A stretch of DNA of 64,000 bases from CAZVGZ01 sp964627605 (GTDB lineage: Bacteria; Latescibacterota; MWCZ01; CAZVGZ01), in assembly GCA_964627605.1 (NCBI GenBank), contig CAZVGZ010000001.1:186001-250000 (forward strand). Reading direction: 5' to 3'. This document shows positions 26,699-36,677 of the stretch, piece after piece. The translations under genes were made by a program, and so were the position numbers. The notes beneath the pieces were generated by a model. It was given only the letters and a program-made list of their open reading frames with translations, did not search any database and was not told where the DNA came from. Each line of letters begins with the position of its first letter. Within the stretch, counting starts at the first letter, position 1.

Positions 26699-27889
26699 TC
26701 AATCCGTCTTGGGAGTCTCCGTCACCACTGTCGCCCCGTCAGAGGGGGAGGCTATCCAGTGGCGACCTTCGATACCTCTTGCTTCCAGGTAGCCAGCTAA
26801 TACCGCTTCGGCGGCGCGCTCGGCGGAATCTTTTTCCATCAGTGCGATAATACATCCACCAAAGCCTGCGCCAGTGAGCCGCGCACCCAAACATCCAGGT
26901 TGCACCAGCGCCAGATCAACCAGAGTATCCAACGCCGCAACACTCACCCCATAGTCATCCCGCAGACTCTCATGCGACGCCGTCATCAATCTGCCAAACG
27001 ATTTTGCATCGCCATCCGCAAGCGCTTCACGCCCGTCGATAACCCGAGTGTTCTCAGTTACAACGTGCCGACAACGAGCGGCAACGACCGGGTCAAGCTG
27101 CTCGGAATATCTCGCAAACATCTCAATATCGACATCGCGCAGCGCCGCGAGCGGCGTATCACTGAGCGCTTCAAGCGCTTCTACCCCATCCTGGCACTGC
27201 TGCCTTCGCTCCTGATACGCCGAATCGCTCAACCGCCTTGGTAGACAGGAGTCCACTATCAGCACTACATGGTCGTGGGGCAAACGGTAGTGCTCAAACT
27301 CTAGCGAGCGACAATCCATCATCACCACCTGCCCTTCCCGCCCTAATACCGACGCGGCCTGATCCATCAGACCGCACGGAACTCCAGCGAACTCGTGCTC
27401 GGCGGTCTGGCAGATTTTCGCTATATCAAGTGGCGAGGTCTCAATCTTCCACAGCTCCGCACACGCCACTGCTACTGCCACTTCAAGCGCCGCTGAACTG
27501 CTCAGGCCAGCACCTACAGGCACGTCTCCGGCAACCGCGATGCGAAGCGGCGACGGAGCAGGCAGTGATCCCATAAGTCCGGTAACAACTCCGGCGGGAT
27601 AGTTGGCCCATCCGTTGTCGGGATTAGGCTTCAGAAAATCGATGCTGCTGAGAAAGGGTGCAGACTCGGTCTCGGCGACAACCTCAAACCATCGCTCTTC
27701 GCCTGGTCCCACGGCAGCGGCAGTCAAGAACTGCACAGCCATAGGCATCACCCAGCCGTCGTTGTAGTCGGTGTGCTCGCCTAGTAGGTTGACCCGACCT
27801 GGTGCGGTGGCAACCGCACGCGGTTCGACCCCAAAGTGTCTTTGATAGAGGGAGGCCGCCCGCCGGACCGGGTCGTGCGGTTCAGTCAC
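26699..27889 (-). CDS. galK: Galactokinase
   Basis: A 396-residue GHMP kinase matching GalK, which phosphorylates galactose at C1 with ATP. It has the galactokinase signature GRVNLLGEHTDYNDGWVMPM, the ATP-binding PVGAGLSSSAALEVAVA, the catalytic region ALEVAVAVACAE with later FAGVPCGLMDQAAS and the C-terminal TGAGFGGCIIAL. Length is normal. No galT or galE lies nearby. It follows the PEGA gene by 6 bases in the same operon. Confidence 0.93.
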   Translation of the reverse strand: MTEPHDPVRRAASLYQRHFGVEPRAVATAPGRVNLLGEHTDYNDGWVMPMAVQFLTAAAVGPGEERWFEVVAETESAPFLSSIDFLKPNPDNGWANYPAGVVTGLMGSLPAPSPLRIAVAGDVPVGAGLSSSAALEVAVAVACAELWKIETSPLDIAKICQTAEHEFAGVPCGLMDQAASVLGREGQVVMMDCRSLEFEHYRLPHDHVVLIVDSCLPRRLSDSAYQERRQQCQDGVEALEALSDTPLAALRDVDIEMFARYSEQLDPVVAARCRHVVTENTRVIDGREALADGDAKSFGRLMTASHESLRDDYGVSVAALDTLVDLALVQPGCLGARLTGAGFGGCIIALMEKDSAERAAEAVLAGYLEARGIEGRHWIASPSDGATVVTETPKTD

Positions 27890-27895
27890 TGTAAA

Positions 27896-28582
27896 CTACT
27901 TGTTGCGGAGGTGCGGGATCAGCAAGAAATTGATTTTTGGGGTGTATCCCGGCTGCAAATCTATTATAGTGTCCGATGGAGTCGGAACATACCCAGGACT
28001 AAAGACCGAAATCCTGTGTACCCCTGGCTTGTCAACCGCTAAAAAGGTCGGCGTCGGGGTCTTCCAGACCTTGCCGTCGATGAATACCGCTGCGCCAGGC
28101 GGCTCTGAACTAACGTGAATCTGCAGCGCCTCATCTGAGCGGTCCTGATAGACGCGCCACATCGCGTAAGCCGCCAAACCCAACACCGCTAACGTAAGTC
28201 CGACGTTGATGAGGTTGTTTATGGCCAGCTCGGTTCTGCGTTTTGTGCCTTTGCGCCGGGAGTCCGAACGGCTTCGGTTGCGCTTGCGCTTGACTGTCCG
28301 CTCTTCTAAGGCTTTCTTCGTGATCCACTCGGAAGTGCCCCGGTGGTTGACATATCTGTGGAGGCCGTGTTCGGCGTAGAACCGATCCTCCTCCTCCTCG
28401 ACAACCCTGTCTCGCTCAGCACTCACAAGGGAAGCCATCTCGTTGGAGTGAGCTTCACCGCGTCTCTCATCTTCCATCTTTGCGGCTGATTCATAAGCGC
28501 TGTCGAGCCGTTCTCTAATCTCCCGACGAATGCTCTCCGCTTCGGTTACCAGATTTTCGTTTGTGGTCTCTTCGTTGCTCAT
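27896..28582 (-). CDS. Membrane-anchored PEGA-domain protein
   Basis: A 228-residue protein with a long charged, coiled-coil-prone cytoplasmic part (1-120, rich in Glu, Arg and Lys; basic cluster VKRKRNRSRSDSRRKGTKRR), one transmembrane helix at about 128-147 (VGLTLAVLGLAAYAMW) and an outside PEGA domain (HVSSEPPGAAVFIDGKVWKT, TFLAVDKPGVHRISV, PGYTPKINFLL). PEGA domains are small beta folds found on surface or periplasmic proteins and often bind polymers. The ATG overlaps the stop of the S41 protease gene by 4 bases, so the two proteins may act together. Confidence 0.8.
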   Translation of the reverse strand: MSNEETTNENLVTEAESIRREIRERLDSAYESAAKMEDERRGEAHSNEMASLVSAERDRVVEEEEDRFYAEHGLHRYVNHRGTSEWITKKALEERTVKRKRNRSRSDSRRKGTKRRTELAINNLINVGLTLAVLGLAAYAMWRVYQDRSDEALQIHVSSEPPGAAVFIDGKVWKTPTPTFLAVDKPGVHRISVFSPGYVPTPSDTIIDLQPGYTPKINFLLIPHLRNK

Positions 28583-30180
28583 CGTCTGCCCGCCTGTTCG
28601 GCGCTTCTCAAAAGAGATTCAGCTTCCGGTATACGTTTTATCGCTTCGATCATCACCGGGTCTTTCATCAGCAAAACCGCGTCAGCTGCGTCTACGCCCC
28701 AGGTCCGCCCAGCGATTCCCATCTTTATCCGCGTCGCCAGCAGGTCTCTCTCCGATTGCCACTGCTGCGGCTCTATATCCAACCCCGACTTGGTTGCGAA
28801 CTCGTAAGCTTCGCCCAAAAGTGAACTGTCCACCATACCAGATCGCAGATATTCGTCAGCGGTCATGGTCGGCGCACGGCCGGTTTCGGTCAGGTGATCG
28901 GCGAACCTAAAGAAAAGTCGCCGACGGTTCAGAGTCAACTCCAGGTTGCCCCATCGTCGTCCCTCAACGCGCACATCCGGAGATATCCCACCACCTCCGA
29001 ATACTGTGCGGCTTAGCTCAAGTGTCTCGAAACGCTCGCGGGCACTGGAGTCAATAGGATCGTCTTCGAAACTTTGTTGGTAGTAGTGTCGTTTGTTCTC
29101 GCCGTAATCCCGTTGAATTAACCGCCCCGATGGAGTGTAATATCTCGCGACCGTCAGGAGAAGTGATCCGGCACCATCCACGCGTTGAGAGACATCAAAC
29201 TGGCGCTGCACCAAACCCTTGCCGAAGCTCGTGCGCCCTACTACAAGCCCCCTGTCGGTATCCTGCACCGCACCGGCTACGATCTCCGAAGCGCTGGCGC
29301 TGCCGTGGTTGATGAGCACCACTATCGGAATTAAGGCCCTGGTCGCCTCTTTGGTCGCATAGAAAGTCTGCGTCGCCCCCGCCCATCGACCTTTCTGGGA
29401 CACTATCACTGTCCCTTCAGGCAAGAACAGGTCACAAACTGCGACCGCTCCGCCCAAAGTCCCACCGCCGTTGTCTCGTAAGTCCAGCACCAACGATCTC
29501 ATGCCGATCTGGGTGAGGCTATCCCACGCCGTTGCCACATCTTCCCCGGTGGTTCGCGCAAACCGCGTGGCTCGAATGTAGCCGATATGGTCATCGGTTA
29601 CGAACGCTGACCTTACGCTCCGTACAGGCACTTTACCCCTTACGATGGAGATCTTAATCGGTTCAGCAACACCGGCCCTCACCACCGTAAGCACCACAGT
29701 CGTCCCATCGGGTCCCCTTATATGCTCCTTGACCTCCTCATTTCTCCAGCCCTGCGCAGATACCCCGTCCACCGCCACTATCCGATCACCAGCCAACATC
29801 CCAGCTTTTTTCGCCGGTGCGCCGTCGATGGGGCTTATGACAGTAATGGTGCCATCCACAAGCGCGTACTGAATGCCGACACCATAGAAGCGGCTCTCCA
29901 TCCGCTCACGAAGTTTGGCGGTCTCTTCAGGCGTTATGTAGTTGCTGTGAGGGTCAAGCCTGTCCAACAGACCATCGATAGCACCGTCCAGAAGCGAATT
30001 GGCATCCACCTCATCCACATATACCTGGCGCGACAACACCATGATGGTCTGGAGCACTTTGAGTTTTCTGAAAACCTGCCGCGCCTGCCCGTAGGCCCAA
30101 CCGCCAAAAAGCAGAACTCCCACTACCGCAGGCACCAGCAGGATCAAAATGATTGAGCGGTGTCGCCTGATTGTCATCAT
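28579..30180 (-). CDS. S41-family C-terminal processing protease
   Basis: A 533-residue carboxyl-terminal processing peptidase anchored by an N-terminal helix (about 8-30). A PDZ domain spans about 95-180 (GVGIQYALVDGTITVISPID, GMLAGDRIVAVDG, TVVLTVVRAG). The protease domain holds the serine cluster in INHGSASASEIVAGAVQD (294-298) and the catalytic Lys321 in RTSFGKGLVQ, plus YIRATRF and LDLRDNGGGTLGGAV. Such enzymes trim C-termini of periplasmic proteins. A C-terminal extension of about 120 residues after the protease is characteristic of CtpA-like forms. It is coupled to the PEGA gene downstream. Confidence 0.93.
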   Translation of the reverse strand: MMTIRRHRSIILILLVPAVVGVLLFGGWAYGQARQVFRKLKVLQTIMVLSRQVYVDEVDANSLLDGAIDGLLDRLDPHSNYITPEETAKLRERMESRFYGVGIQYALVDGTITVISPIDGAPAKKAGMLAGDRIVAVDGVSAQGWRNEEVKEHIRGPDGTTVVLTVVRAGVAEPIKISIVRGKVPVRSVRSAFVTDDHIGYIRATRFARTTGEDVATAWDSLTQIGMRSLVLDLRDNGGGTLGGAVAVCDLFLPEGTVIVSQKGRWAGATQTFYATKEATRALIPIVVLINHGSASASEIVAGAVQDTDRGLVVGRTSFGKGLVQRQFDVSQRVDGAGSLLLTVARYYTPSGRLIQRDYGENKRHYYQQSFEDDPIDSSARERFETLELSRTVFGGGGISPDVRVEGRRWGNLELTLNRRRLFFRFADHLTETGRAPTMTADEYLRSGMVDSSLLGEAYEFATKSGLDIEPQQWQSERDLLATRIKMGIAGRTWGVDAADAVLLMKDPVMIEAIKRIPEAESLLRSAEQAGRR

Positions 30181-30277
30181 CCGTTCATGTGTAAAGAAAC
30201 GGCTTGAGTTGTCAACACTTCCTGAATGGGTACACTTGAGGCCCGTTGTACCAGAAAAAGAAGCGCACGCAGCACCA

Positions 30278-32047
30278 TTAAGCCTGCCACCAACGCCGTT
30301 GGTCCGACGTGATATCTATAAGCGGCAACTGGTCCGGCGACACGTTGGACGTAAACGAACTCGCCGCAAGACTTTCGGCAAAATCGTCAGGCACAACGCG
30401 AAATCGCAGTGGTCGGGCTCCAGCTTTGCGGCCAGCAGCCAACAGCGAGCTGTACTCGAACCGGTCTAGCGCCACAATAATGTCATCAGCTTCTACGGAT
30501 CTTACCACCGCAGCAAGGTCGCCCATCGCGCCGACGATCCGGTGCCCTTCCACTACGTCTCCAGGCAGATTCTCCTCACTGTCAGACCGTCCTGACGACA
30601 GGACTCCAGCTATTTCGTAGGGACATCCGATCCTGTCCACCGCGCTCAAAAACTCTTCGGCCCTGTGCCCTGCGCCCACCACTACAGCCGTCCGTTGGCG
30701 ATGTTGACGCCGCACGCCTGAGCGCCTGCCCAAAGCCCATCGCCAGAGCCACACCGAAACTCCGGTAAAACCCCACGCAAGAACGGTGACGATCCGCGAA
30801 AAATTGAGTCCTCTGACCAGATACTGCCCAACTATAGCTGTGGCCAATCCCACGGTCGCTGCCACCGCCGCTTTGGAGCCGCTCCTTGGCGACCTAAGCA
30901 GTCCGCTCAACAGTACTCCCAACCCCCATCCGCCAATCCACAACAGCCCCAACGAGGCCCACTGCCACGACTGAAACCCAGGAACAGTCCACCCTGTAAA
31001 GGTTCTCAACCACAAACCCGCCGCCATGCCCAAGCCAACCAGAGCTGTATCCATCAACATCGGTGCGATGTTTACGGCGGTCCTGATCACCACTGTGCCC
31101 AATGCCCTTAGCAGTATCGCCAGCTCAATCAGTTTGAGTGCAGGCGCGCCATGTTTGGACGCCAAATGCTTGCGCACGAACAGGCCCATAGCTTTGTGGA
31201 ACTCATAGAGTTGTTTCCACCTGGGCATCGTCCGGCTGCTCTGTCCGCCGAAATGCACGATCTCGGCGTTTGGGACGTAGGCTATCGCCCATCCGGCCTG
31301 CCTTATCCGATAGCACCAGTCGAGGTCTTCGCCATACATGAAGTAGTCGCTGTCCAGCGGCCCAACCTGCTCAAGGATCTCCCGTCTAAGACAGAAACAG
31401 CAGCCTGAGATCGCATCGACCTCTCCAGCCTCATCCTCGCCGCGCCACGCCTGGTGGTAGCCGCCAAATTTGCGGCTTTTAGGGAATACATAGCTCAGAC
31501 CGACCATCTTGTAGAAAGCGGCGGCTGGTGTAGGGAACCCTCTTCGCCCGGATAGATCGACACTCCCGTCGGGTTTGACTATCCTGGGTCCAGCAGCGCC
31601 GACATCGGGCTTCGCATCCATGTAGGCCACAAGGTGGGCGAACGCGTCGGGATGGACCACGGTGTCGGGGTTGAGAAGAAGGATATACCGGCCACGGGCC
31701 AGCGGTAGGCCAGCGTTGTTTCCAGCGCTAAACCCCAGATTCTCGTCCAGCGCCAACAGAGTGACCTCAGGAAATCTGTCGCGGACCATCTCGACGCTGC
31801 CGTCAGGCGACGCATTGTCAACGACAATCAGTTGAACTCCCAGGTCGCCCCTGGCACCCAACACGCTTCGAAGAGTCAACTCTAGTAGGGCTTTGACGTT
31901 GTAGTTAAGGACGATTACCGTCAGATCGGGGGAAATATCTGCGGAGTCGCCCTGGTCGGGCGTATCGAGAGCCGGAGGGTTTTCAGGGGTTGCTTCACTC
32001 ACATCCGTCCCCGCCATGCCTGCCATTTGAGTTTCCAGACCATCCAT
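30278..32047 (-). CDS. GT2 glycosyltransferase fused to membrane and nucleotide-binding domains
   Basis: A 589-residue fusion. Residues about 40-290 form a GT2 (rhamnosyltransferase-like) enzyme: VIVLNYNVKALLE, LIVVDNASPDGSVEMV, LNPDTVVHPDA and YGEDLDWCYRIRQAGW. Residues about 305-440 contain four to five membrane helices. The C-terminal 140 residues (TAVVVGAGHRAEEFLSAVD, IAGVLSSG, ADDIIVALDR, FRVVPDDFAESL) match the CoA/NAD-binding domain that normally precedes the sugar-phosphate transferase domain in WbaP/WcaJ proteins, but that transferase domain is absent. The protein probably adds a sugar to a lipid-linked glycan at the membrane. The start overlaps the previous gene by 49 bases; internal ATGs at 32026 and 32017 are alternatives. 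Confidence 0.82.
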   Translation of the reverse strand: MDGLETQMAGMAGTDVSEATPENPPALDTPDQGDSADISPDLTVIVLNYNVKALLELTLRSVLGARGDLGVQLIVVDNASPDGSVEMVRDRFPEVTLLALDENLGFSAGNNAGLPLARGRYILLLNPDTVVHPDAFAHLVAYMDAKPDVGAAGPRIVKPDGSVDLSGRRGFPTPAAAFYKMVGLSYVFPKSRKFGGYHQAWRGEDEAGEVDAISGCCFCLRREILEQVGPLDSDYFMYGEDLDWCYRIRQAGWAIAYVPNAEIVHFGGQSSRTMPRWKQLYEFHKAMGLFVRKHLASKHGAPALKLIELAILLRALGTVVIRTAVNIAPMLMDTALVGLGMAAGLWLRTFTGWTVPGFQSWQWASLGLLWIGGWGLGVLLSGLLRSPRSGSKAAVAATVGLATAIVGQYLVRGLNFSRIVTVLAWGFTGVSVWLWRWALGRRSGVRRQHRQRTAVVVGAGHRAEEFLSAVDRIGCPYEIAGVLSSGRSDSEENLPGDVVEGHRIVGAMGDLAAVVRSVEADDIIVALDRFEYSSLLAAGRKAGARPLRFRVVPDDFAESLAASSFTSNVSPDQLPLIDITSDQRRWWQA

Positions 32048-32736
32048 GCCGCCTCGCGGTTGATTTGCCAGTTCATCTTCGACTCCCCGCGCGTCCGATC
32101 CCTAAACACGATCGGCACCTCATGTATCTTAAACCCACCGTGCCAGGCGCGGGCGTTCATCTCGACCTGAAACGAGTAGCCTTCCGAACTGACGGTATCG
32201 AGGTCGATAGCTTCGAGGACGCTGCGCCTGAAACATTTGTAACCACCCGTAAGGTCCCTCAGAGGGATGCCCGTCACCCATCTAGCGTACCAGTTGCCAG
32301 CGTAGCTAAGAAGAAGGCGCGACAACGGCCAGTTGACCACTGTAATCCCTTTGATATACCGCGAGCCGAGTACAAGATCATAGTCGGCGATCATCCTGAG
32401 GAAATTTGGCACTTCAGACGGATCGTGGCTAAAATCGGCATCCATCTCAAAGATGTAATCGTAGCCGTTTTCAAGCGCCCACTTGAACCCGTCGAGATAG
32501 GCCGACCCTAAGCCGAGCTTCCCTGGTCGGTGCAGCACATGTGCGATAACGCTCTTACCGACCAAACTGTCGGCGATATCACCAGTACCGTCAGGCGACG
32601 CGTCGTCCACCACCAACATATCAAGAGACACGCCGGGAGCCTCTAGCTCCCCGACACGCTCAGTCAGCAATTCAATGTTGTCCGACTCGTTGTAAGTCGG
32701 CACAATTATCAACGCTCGTTCGCCAGTATCGTTCAC
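31999..32736 (-). CDS. Polyprenol-phosphate mannose/glucose synthase (Dpm1-like)
   Basis: A 245-residue GT2 enzyme of the dolichol-phosphate mannosyltransferase type, which charges polyprenol phosphate with a hexose for use outside the membrane. It has LIIVPTYNESDNIELL, MLVVDDASPDGTGDIAD, the metal-binding FEMDADFSHDPSEVP, VLGSRYIKG and GGYKCFRRSVLEAI. No C-terminal membrane helices follow, as in the soluble Dpm1 class. It overlaps YfhO by 4 bases and the following glycosyltransferase by 49, forming a tight glycan-assembly operon. Confidence 0.92.
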   Translation of the reverse strand: MNDTGERALIIVPTYNESDNIELLTERVGELEAPGVSLDMLVVDDASPDGTGDIADSLVGKSVIAHVLHRPGKLGLGSAYLDGFKWALENGYDYIFEMDADFSHDPSEVPNFLRMIADYDLVLGSRYIKGITVVNWPLSRLLLSYAGNWYARWVTGIPLRDLTGGYKCFRRSVLEAIDLDTVSSEGYSFQVEMNARAWHGGFKIHEVPIVFRDRTRGESKMNWQINREAAWMVWKLKWQAWRGRM

Positions 32737-35336
32737 CCGTCCGCCTCATTCATCGCCACTTCCACTGCGGTTGTTCGCCTGCTTCTGAGTCTCAAAAGCG
32801 TGTCAATCCCCGAAAAAAGAAACACCAGCGCCAGCAGTAGGGCAACGGTGCGGCTGATCCACCAGCCAGCCTCAAAATATCTCGATTTGAACGTAAACTC
32901 TACCCTATGGTTCCCAGCGGGCACTTTGACCCCTCTGAGAATGTAGTTTGTCTCATGGATTTCGGCAGCCTCATTGTCGATGGTCGCGCTCCACCCCGCC
33001 GGAAAATGTACCTCACTTGAGACTAACAGCGCCGGAGCGTCAGAATCGGTTTCGATGGTGATGTGGTGTAGTCCTGACGCCGTCACCCTCGCGGTTCCGC
33101 TCCCAGAATCGGCCAAACCCTCTATCGGCTGCGGCACAATCGCCTCATGAGCCGGGTCGAATGTCGGATCTCTTAGCGTTAACAGCCTCTGTCTCTCGTC
33201 GCTCACCACTCTAGTATTCCACACCAACCACGATCTGGGCAAAGCTGCACTGTTTTTCCACACGCTCTCCTGTTGTCCTCTAAACACCAGCTCCAACCCG
33301 TCGCCGAGTTTTGGCGGGGTTGGGGACACAATATAAGACGCATTCAACATGTCGAGCACGGGGCGGCGGGAAAGCGCTCCTGATTCCATCATGTTTTTGT
33401 AGGTTCGAAGCTGTATTGAGTGGTAGCCGCTGACGCTTGATATGCCGAAATAGGCGTAGGCGTTGCTGTTGGACATACCACGCTCATCAAAAATTGCCAA
33501 CCGATACTGTGTGCTGTCTGGTACCGACCGATTGGTCGTCAACCACCTTATAACATCGGTGGGTTCGCGCTGCTCTTTTGGTGTCTTTTCTGGGAACTGC
33601 CAAAACTTCCAGTCCACCTGCCAGATATCCGCAGCGGTTGCCACCAACAGTATCAGCCCAGCGGCTGATCCCGACAGCACCGCTCTGCGCCTGAGCGCCA
33701 CGACCCCAGCACTCACGGCCAACCAAAGCGCGGCAAACCAGGCGGTCTCTTTCATGAATTCGGCGCTCACCCGAAACACAGAGGAGTACTGGCGGTAGAG
33801 CTGACTGAGGACGCTAGAAAGTTGAGCGCCATAGTCACGAATCAGCGACTCCCTCAACTCTGAGCGCAAAAGCAGATCGCGCCGCATCAGCTCTAGGGGC
33901 GTCTTCCCTGTTACAGACATCGCCCATATCACTATCATCCCTAACACCAGCGCCAACCCACCGAGAGGCCCCCGTAGCAGCCTGGCCCAAGATGTCGCTT
34001 TGGCGCGTTTTGTCTCGTCGGTGATCTCTTGAACACCAAACGCCGCCAAAATTCCCACTGTCAGCGGCAACATCATGTATATCATGGACGGTATGCGAAA
34101 CTTGTTGAAATAGGGTGCCCAGTGATACATCGGCCAGAATAGAAGCGGCATATGCTCACCGAACCCGATCACCACCGCAATTCCGCTGAACGTCAGACAC
34201 GCCCATATCAGCGGCGACCATGGTCGTCGGATGAACAGCGCTAACACCAGCGGCACGATTCCTAGATAGTGAGTCGATTGCGTGAACCGCATGAACCCCC
34301 AGTAGGACTGTCCCATCAAACCGTAGAACGACGGCATCGCGAACGAAATCAGCTCCTTGGGGTGAAACGACCACTGTGTTGCAAACGACCATGTCGCGCC
34401 CTTAACACCGCCGCTGGCACCAACACTCTCAAGCACACTAGGCGCGCCCCTGACGGAGTATGACGTGTACTCCCACAGCGGTAGATATGGCAGCGCCACT
34501 AGCGCCAACCCCACAGCAACCACCCCTAAAGTAAGCCCGGCTTCGACTATAGGAGCTTTGTAGCCCCTATCACCCCTGACGTGAATCACGGTCCTACTCA
34601 GCCACCAAACCGCGATAAGCATGTATGTGTAGTAGGTCACTTGAGGGTGGTTTACACCAAGCTGCCCACCGAAAAAGAAGCTCGCCACTGCGAAAGCGAC
34701 AAAGTTCTTTCTCTCCCAAAGGAGGTCGCACCCCAAAAGCAACGCCGGGATGTAAGCCGCACCCCAGATTTTTGTGTAGTGCCCAGCGGAAAACAGGCCG
34801 GTGAAATACGGCGTGCAAACAAACACCAAAGTTCCTATTACAGCCGCAGTCGCACCCAATTGACGCCGACGCAAAAACGCATATAGCGCGATCGCTCCCA
34901 GAAATAGTATGACCACAAACCGCAGCCCCTTGTTGGCGACTTCATACAACAGGCTGTTGATCATCTCGCCACGCGAGTACATGAGCGAGCCGTAAGAGGG
35001 CATTCCTGAGAAAAGACCCGGAGACCAGAGTGGCGTACATTCGGGATGGAGCATTAGGGGGCCAAGAAACCAGGCCCAATCAGGCGTAGTGTCGCACTCC
35101 AAGTACCACTGCCGGAGGACATTGTTGGCGCCTTCGTAGGCGACACTATCAGCGGGTTGGAAACTACCGTGTTCGATCTGGGGGGAGAGGAATATTAGGA
35201 CACTGACCAAAATCACACCGACCGCCACGGCGTGGGTCTGCCGCGCAGTCAGCTTCGGTAGACTGAACGACGCAGTCTTCTCATTGCGCTGCCCGCCTCT
35301 ATCAGGCTGACGCGGCGATCGCCCCGATTTAGGCAT
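32733..35336 (-). CDS. YfhO-family multi-span membrane protein
   Basis: An 867-residue membrane protein with about twelve helices followed by a soluble outside domain and a last helix near the C-terminus (TVALLLALVFLFSGIDTLL). The pattern (YEGANNVLRQWYLECDTTPD, LWSPGLFSGMPSYGS, HYTKIWGAAYIPALLLGCDL, VPAGNHRVEFTFKSRYFEAG) fits YfhO/GT-C-like proteins, which in Firmicutes take part in glycosylation of lipoteichoic acid. With the adjacent Dpm1-like and GT2 enzymes it probably transfers polyprenol-linked sugars outside the inner membrane. It overlaps the Dpm1-like gene by 4 bases. Confidence 0.85.
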   Translation of the reverse strand: MPKSGRSPRQPDRGGQRNEKTASFSLPKLTARQTHAVAVGVILVSVLIFLSPQIEHGSFQPADSVAYEGANNVLRQWYLECDTTPDWAWFLGPLMLHPECTPLWSPGLFSGMPSYGSLMYSRGEMINSLLYEVANKGLRFVVILFLGAIALYAFLRRRQLGATAAVIGTLVFVCTPYFTGLFSAGHYTKIWGAAYIPALLLGCDLLWERKNFVAFAVASFFFGGQLGVNHPQVTYYTYMLIAVWWLSRTVIHVRGDRGYKAPIVEAGLTLGVVAVGLALVALPYLPLWEYTSYSVRGAPSVLESVGASGGVKGATWSFATQWSFHPKELISFAMPSFYGLMGQSYWGFMRFTQSTHYLGIVPLVLALFIRRPWSPLIWACLTFSGIAVVIGFGEHMPLLFWPMYHWAPYFNKFRIPSMIYMMLPLTVGILAAFGVQEITDETKRAKATSWARLLRGPLGGLALVLGMIVIWAMSVTGKTPLELMRRDLLLRSELRESLIRDYGAQLSSVLSQLYRQYSSVFRVSAEFMKETAWFAALWLAVSAGVVALRRRAVLSGSAAGLILLVATAADIWQVDWKFWQFPEKTPKEQREPTDVIRWLTTNRSVPDSTQYRLAIFDERGMSNSNAYAYFGISSVSGYHSIQLRTYKNMMESGALSRRPVLDMLNASYIVSPTPPKLGDGLELVFRGQQESVWKNSAALPRSWLVWNTRVVSDERQRLLTLRDPTFDPAHEAIVPQPIEGLADSGSGTARVTASGLHHITIETDSDAPALLVSSEVHFPAGWSATIDNEAAEIHETNYILRGVKVPAGNHRVEFTFKSRYFEAGWWISRTVALLLALVFLFSGIDTLLRLRSRRTTAVEVAMNEADG

Positions 35337-35424
35337 ATCCCCTCAAAAGTCTGTAACTCACCGCAACGCCAGTGTCTACGCAGCGCGCCCCACCTAGCAG
35401 CAGGGAGTGGCGGACCATCGCTCC

Positions 35425-36631
35425 CTAAAACTGATCGGCTGGCGGGAAGAACGCCGCCCGCACAGGGAACACAGCGTTTAGAAGCCGTTGCGCCGGTGTC
35501 GATACCTCAACGCCCTCGTCTTGGAGCACCATCTCCACCGGCCTGAATCCGACCACCAGTTCGGTGAGCGATTCCTGCGAGATGGCAACCACCTCACCAA
35601 CATCTTCCGAAGAGCCGTTGCTTACAGCCAGACTTCCACCATCCTCCTTCAGCGCCACTCTTCCCAGCGGACACTCAAGCGTCAGGCCAACAGACGAACC
35701 GCTTTCTATACCGGCGGCAGACCAACGTCTTGACAGCTCAGGCGCGATCTTGATCAATCAGTGAGCCCATGTTGCACATTCGCATCATGGGGCCGCCATT
35801 TACGTCTGTAGACCGGGACATCGACGCACGCTTGTTGTAGAAGATGTACCGGGCAAACCCACCATCTGACGGGCAGTTGACCTCAATAGATGGGCAGAGG
35901 TTCTTCTGGCCGTGTCGTTTTAGCAGCCCCAACATCGCCTCGTAAGCCTCAAGACGATCCTCGACAATCACTTCGCGACCGCTAGCTCCGCCCATACACG
36001 CGTAGCCCACAAGGTTATCGCCTTCCCAGATACCCAGCGGCAGATCGAGATGCTCGAAACGCCAGTGCCAGTTCCAGATCGACTCATCTCTGATGGGGGC
36101 CAGCGGGTAATCGCTGGTCATCCGATCGAACAGCGCAGCTATTTTTGGAATATCTTTGCGCCGGAGCTTCTTCTCCCGCAAATCTGGGGTGTCAGAGACC
36201 TCTATCTCATTGGTAGTCAGCGAAAGGTTCTCGCGGACTCTGGCGGTGCGGTAGCCAAACTTGTGATAGAAATTCCGAATACCGAAGAGCAGCGAGAGGT
36301 CAAAGCCATCGGCCTCCATAAACCTCACCACATCCTCCATCACCTGCGAGGAATACCCTTTTTTGGTGTGATCGCCGTGGGTCTCCACACACCCGATTCC
36401 CCCAATTCGCAGCGTTGCATCACCATACCTCACCGGCACATCGACAATAAGGACGTGGGAGATTATCTGACCATCTATTTTCAGGATTCTGGTGAGCTCA
36501 GGGCGGTTGTTCGGGTGCGCCTGCCATCTTCTCATCCAGTCCCTAAAGGGGAAATATCCCCCAAACACCCGACCTGTCAGATCGCCAATCTCTTCAAATT
36601 CGCGGCGGCTTGTGGGATGAGTTACCGGCAT
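35425..36631 (-). pseudogene. Eis-like acetyltransferase split by a frameshift
   Basis: Two overlapping frames reconstruct one Eis-type protein of about 400 residues. The first (36631 to 35738, 297 residues) holds the tandem GNAT domains (GGIGCVETHGDHTKKGYSSQ is the acetyl-CoA loop, HKFGYRTARV follows). It ends MMRMCNMGSLIDQDRA at TGA. The second (35757 to 35425) continues IAPELSRRWSAAGIESGSSV as the C-terminal SCP2-like domain and ends with AAFFPPADQF, close to family C-termini. The one-base shift falls between 35738 and 35757. A TTG at 35757 could in principle start the second part separately. Function: amine acetylation; substrate unknown. Confidence 0.75.
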
Positions 36632-36677
36632 GTTAGCTCAATCCTAATGTGTGGAATTTCTGATCTGTGGGTTTTTC

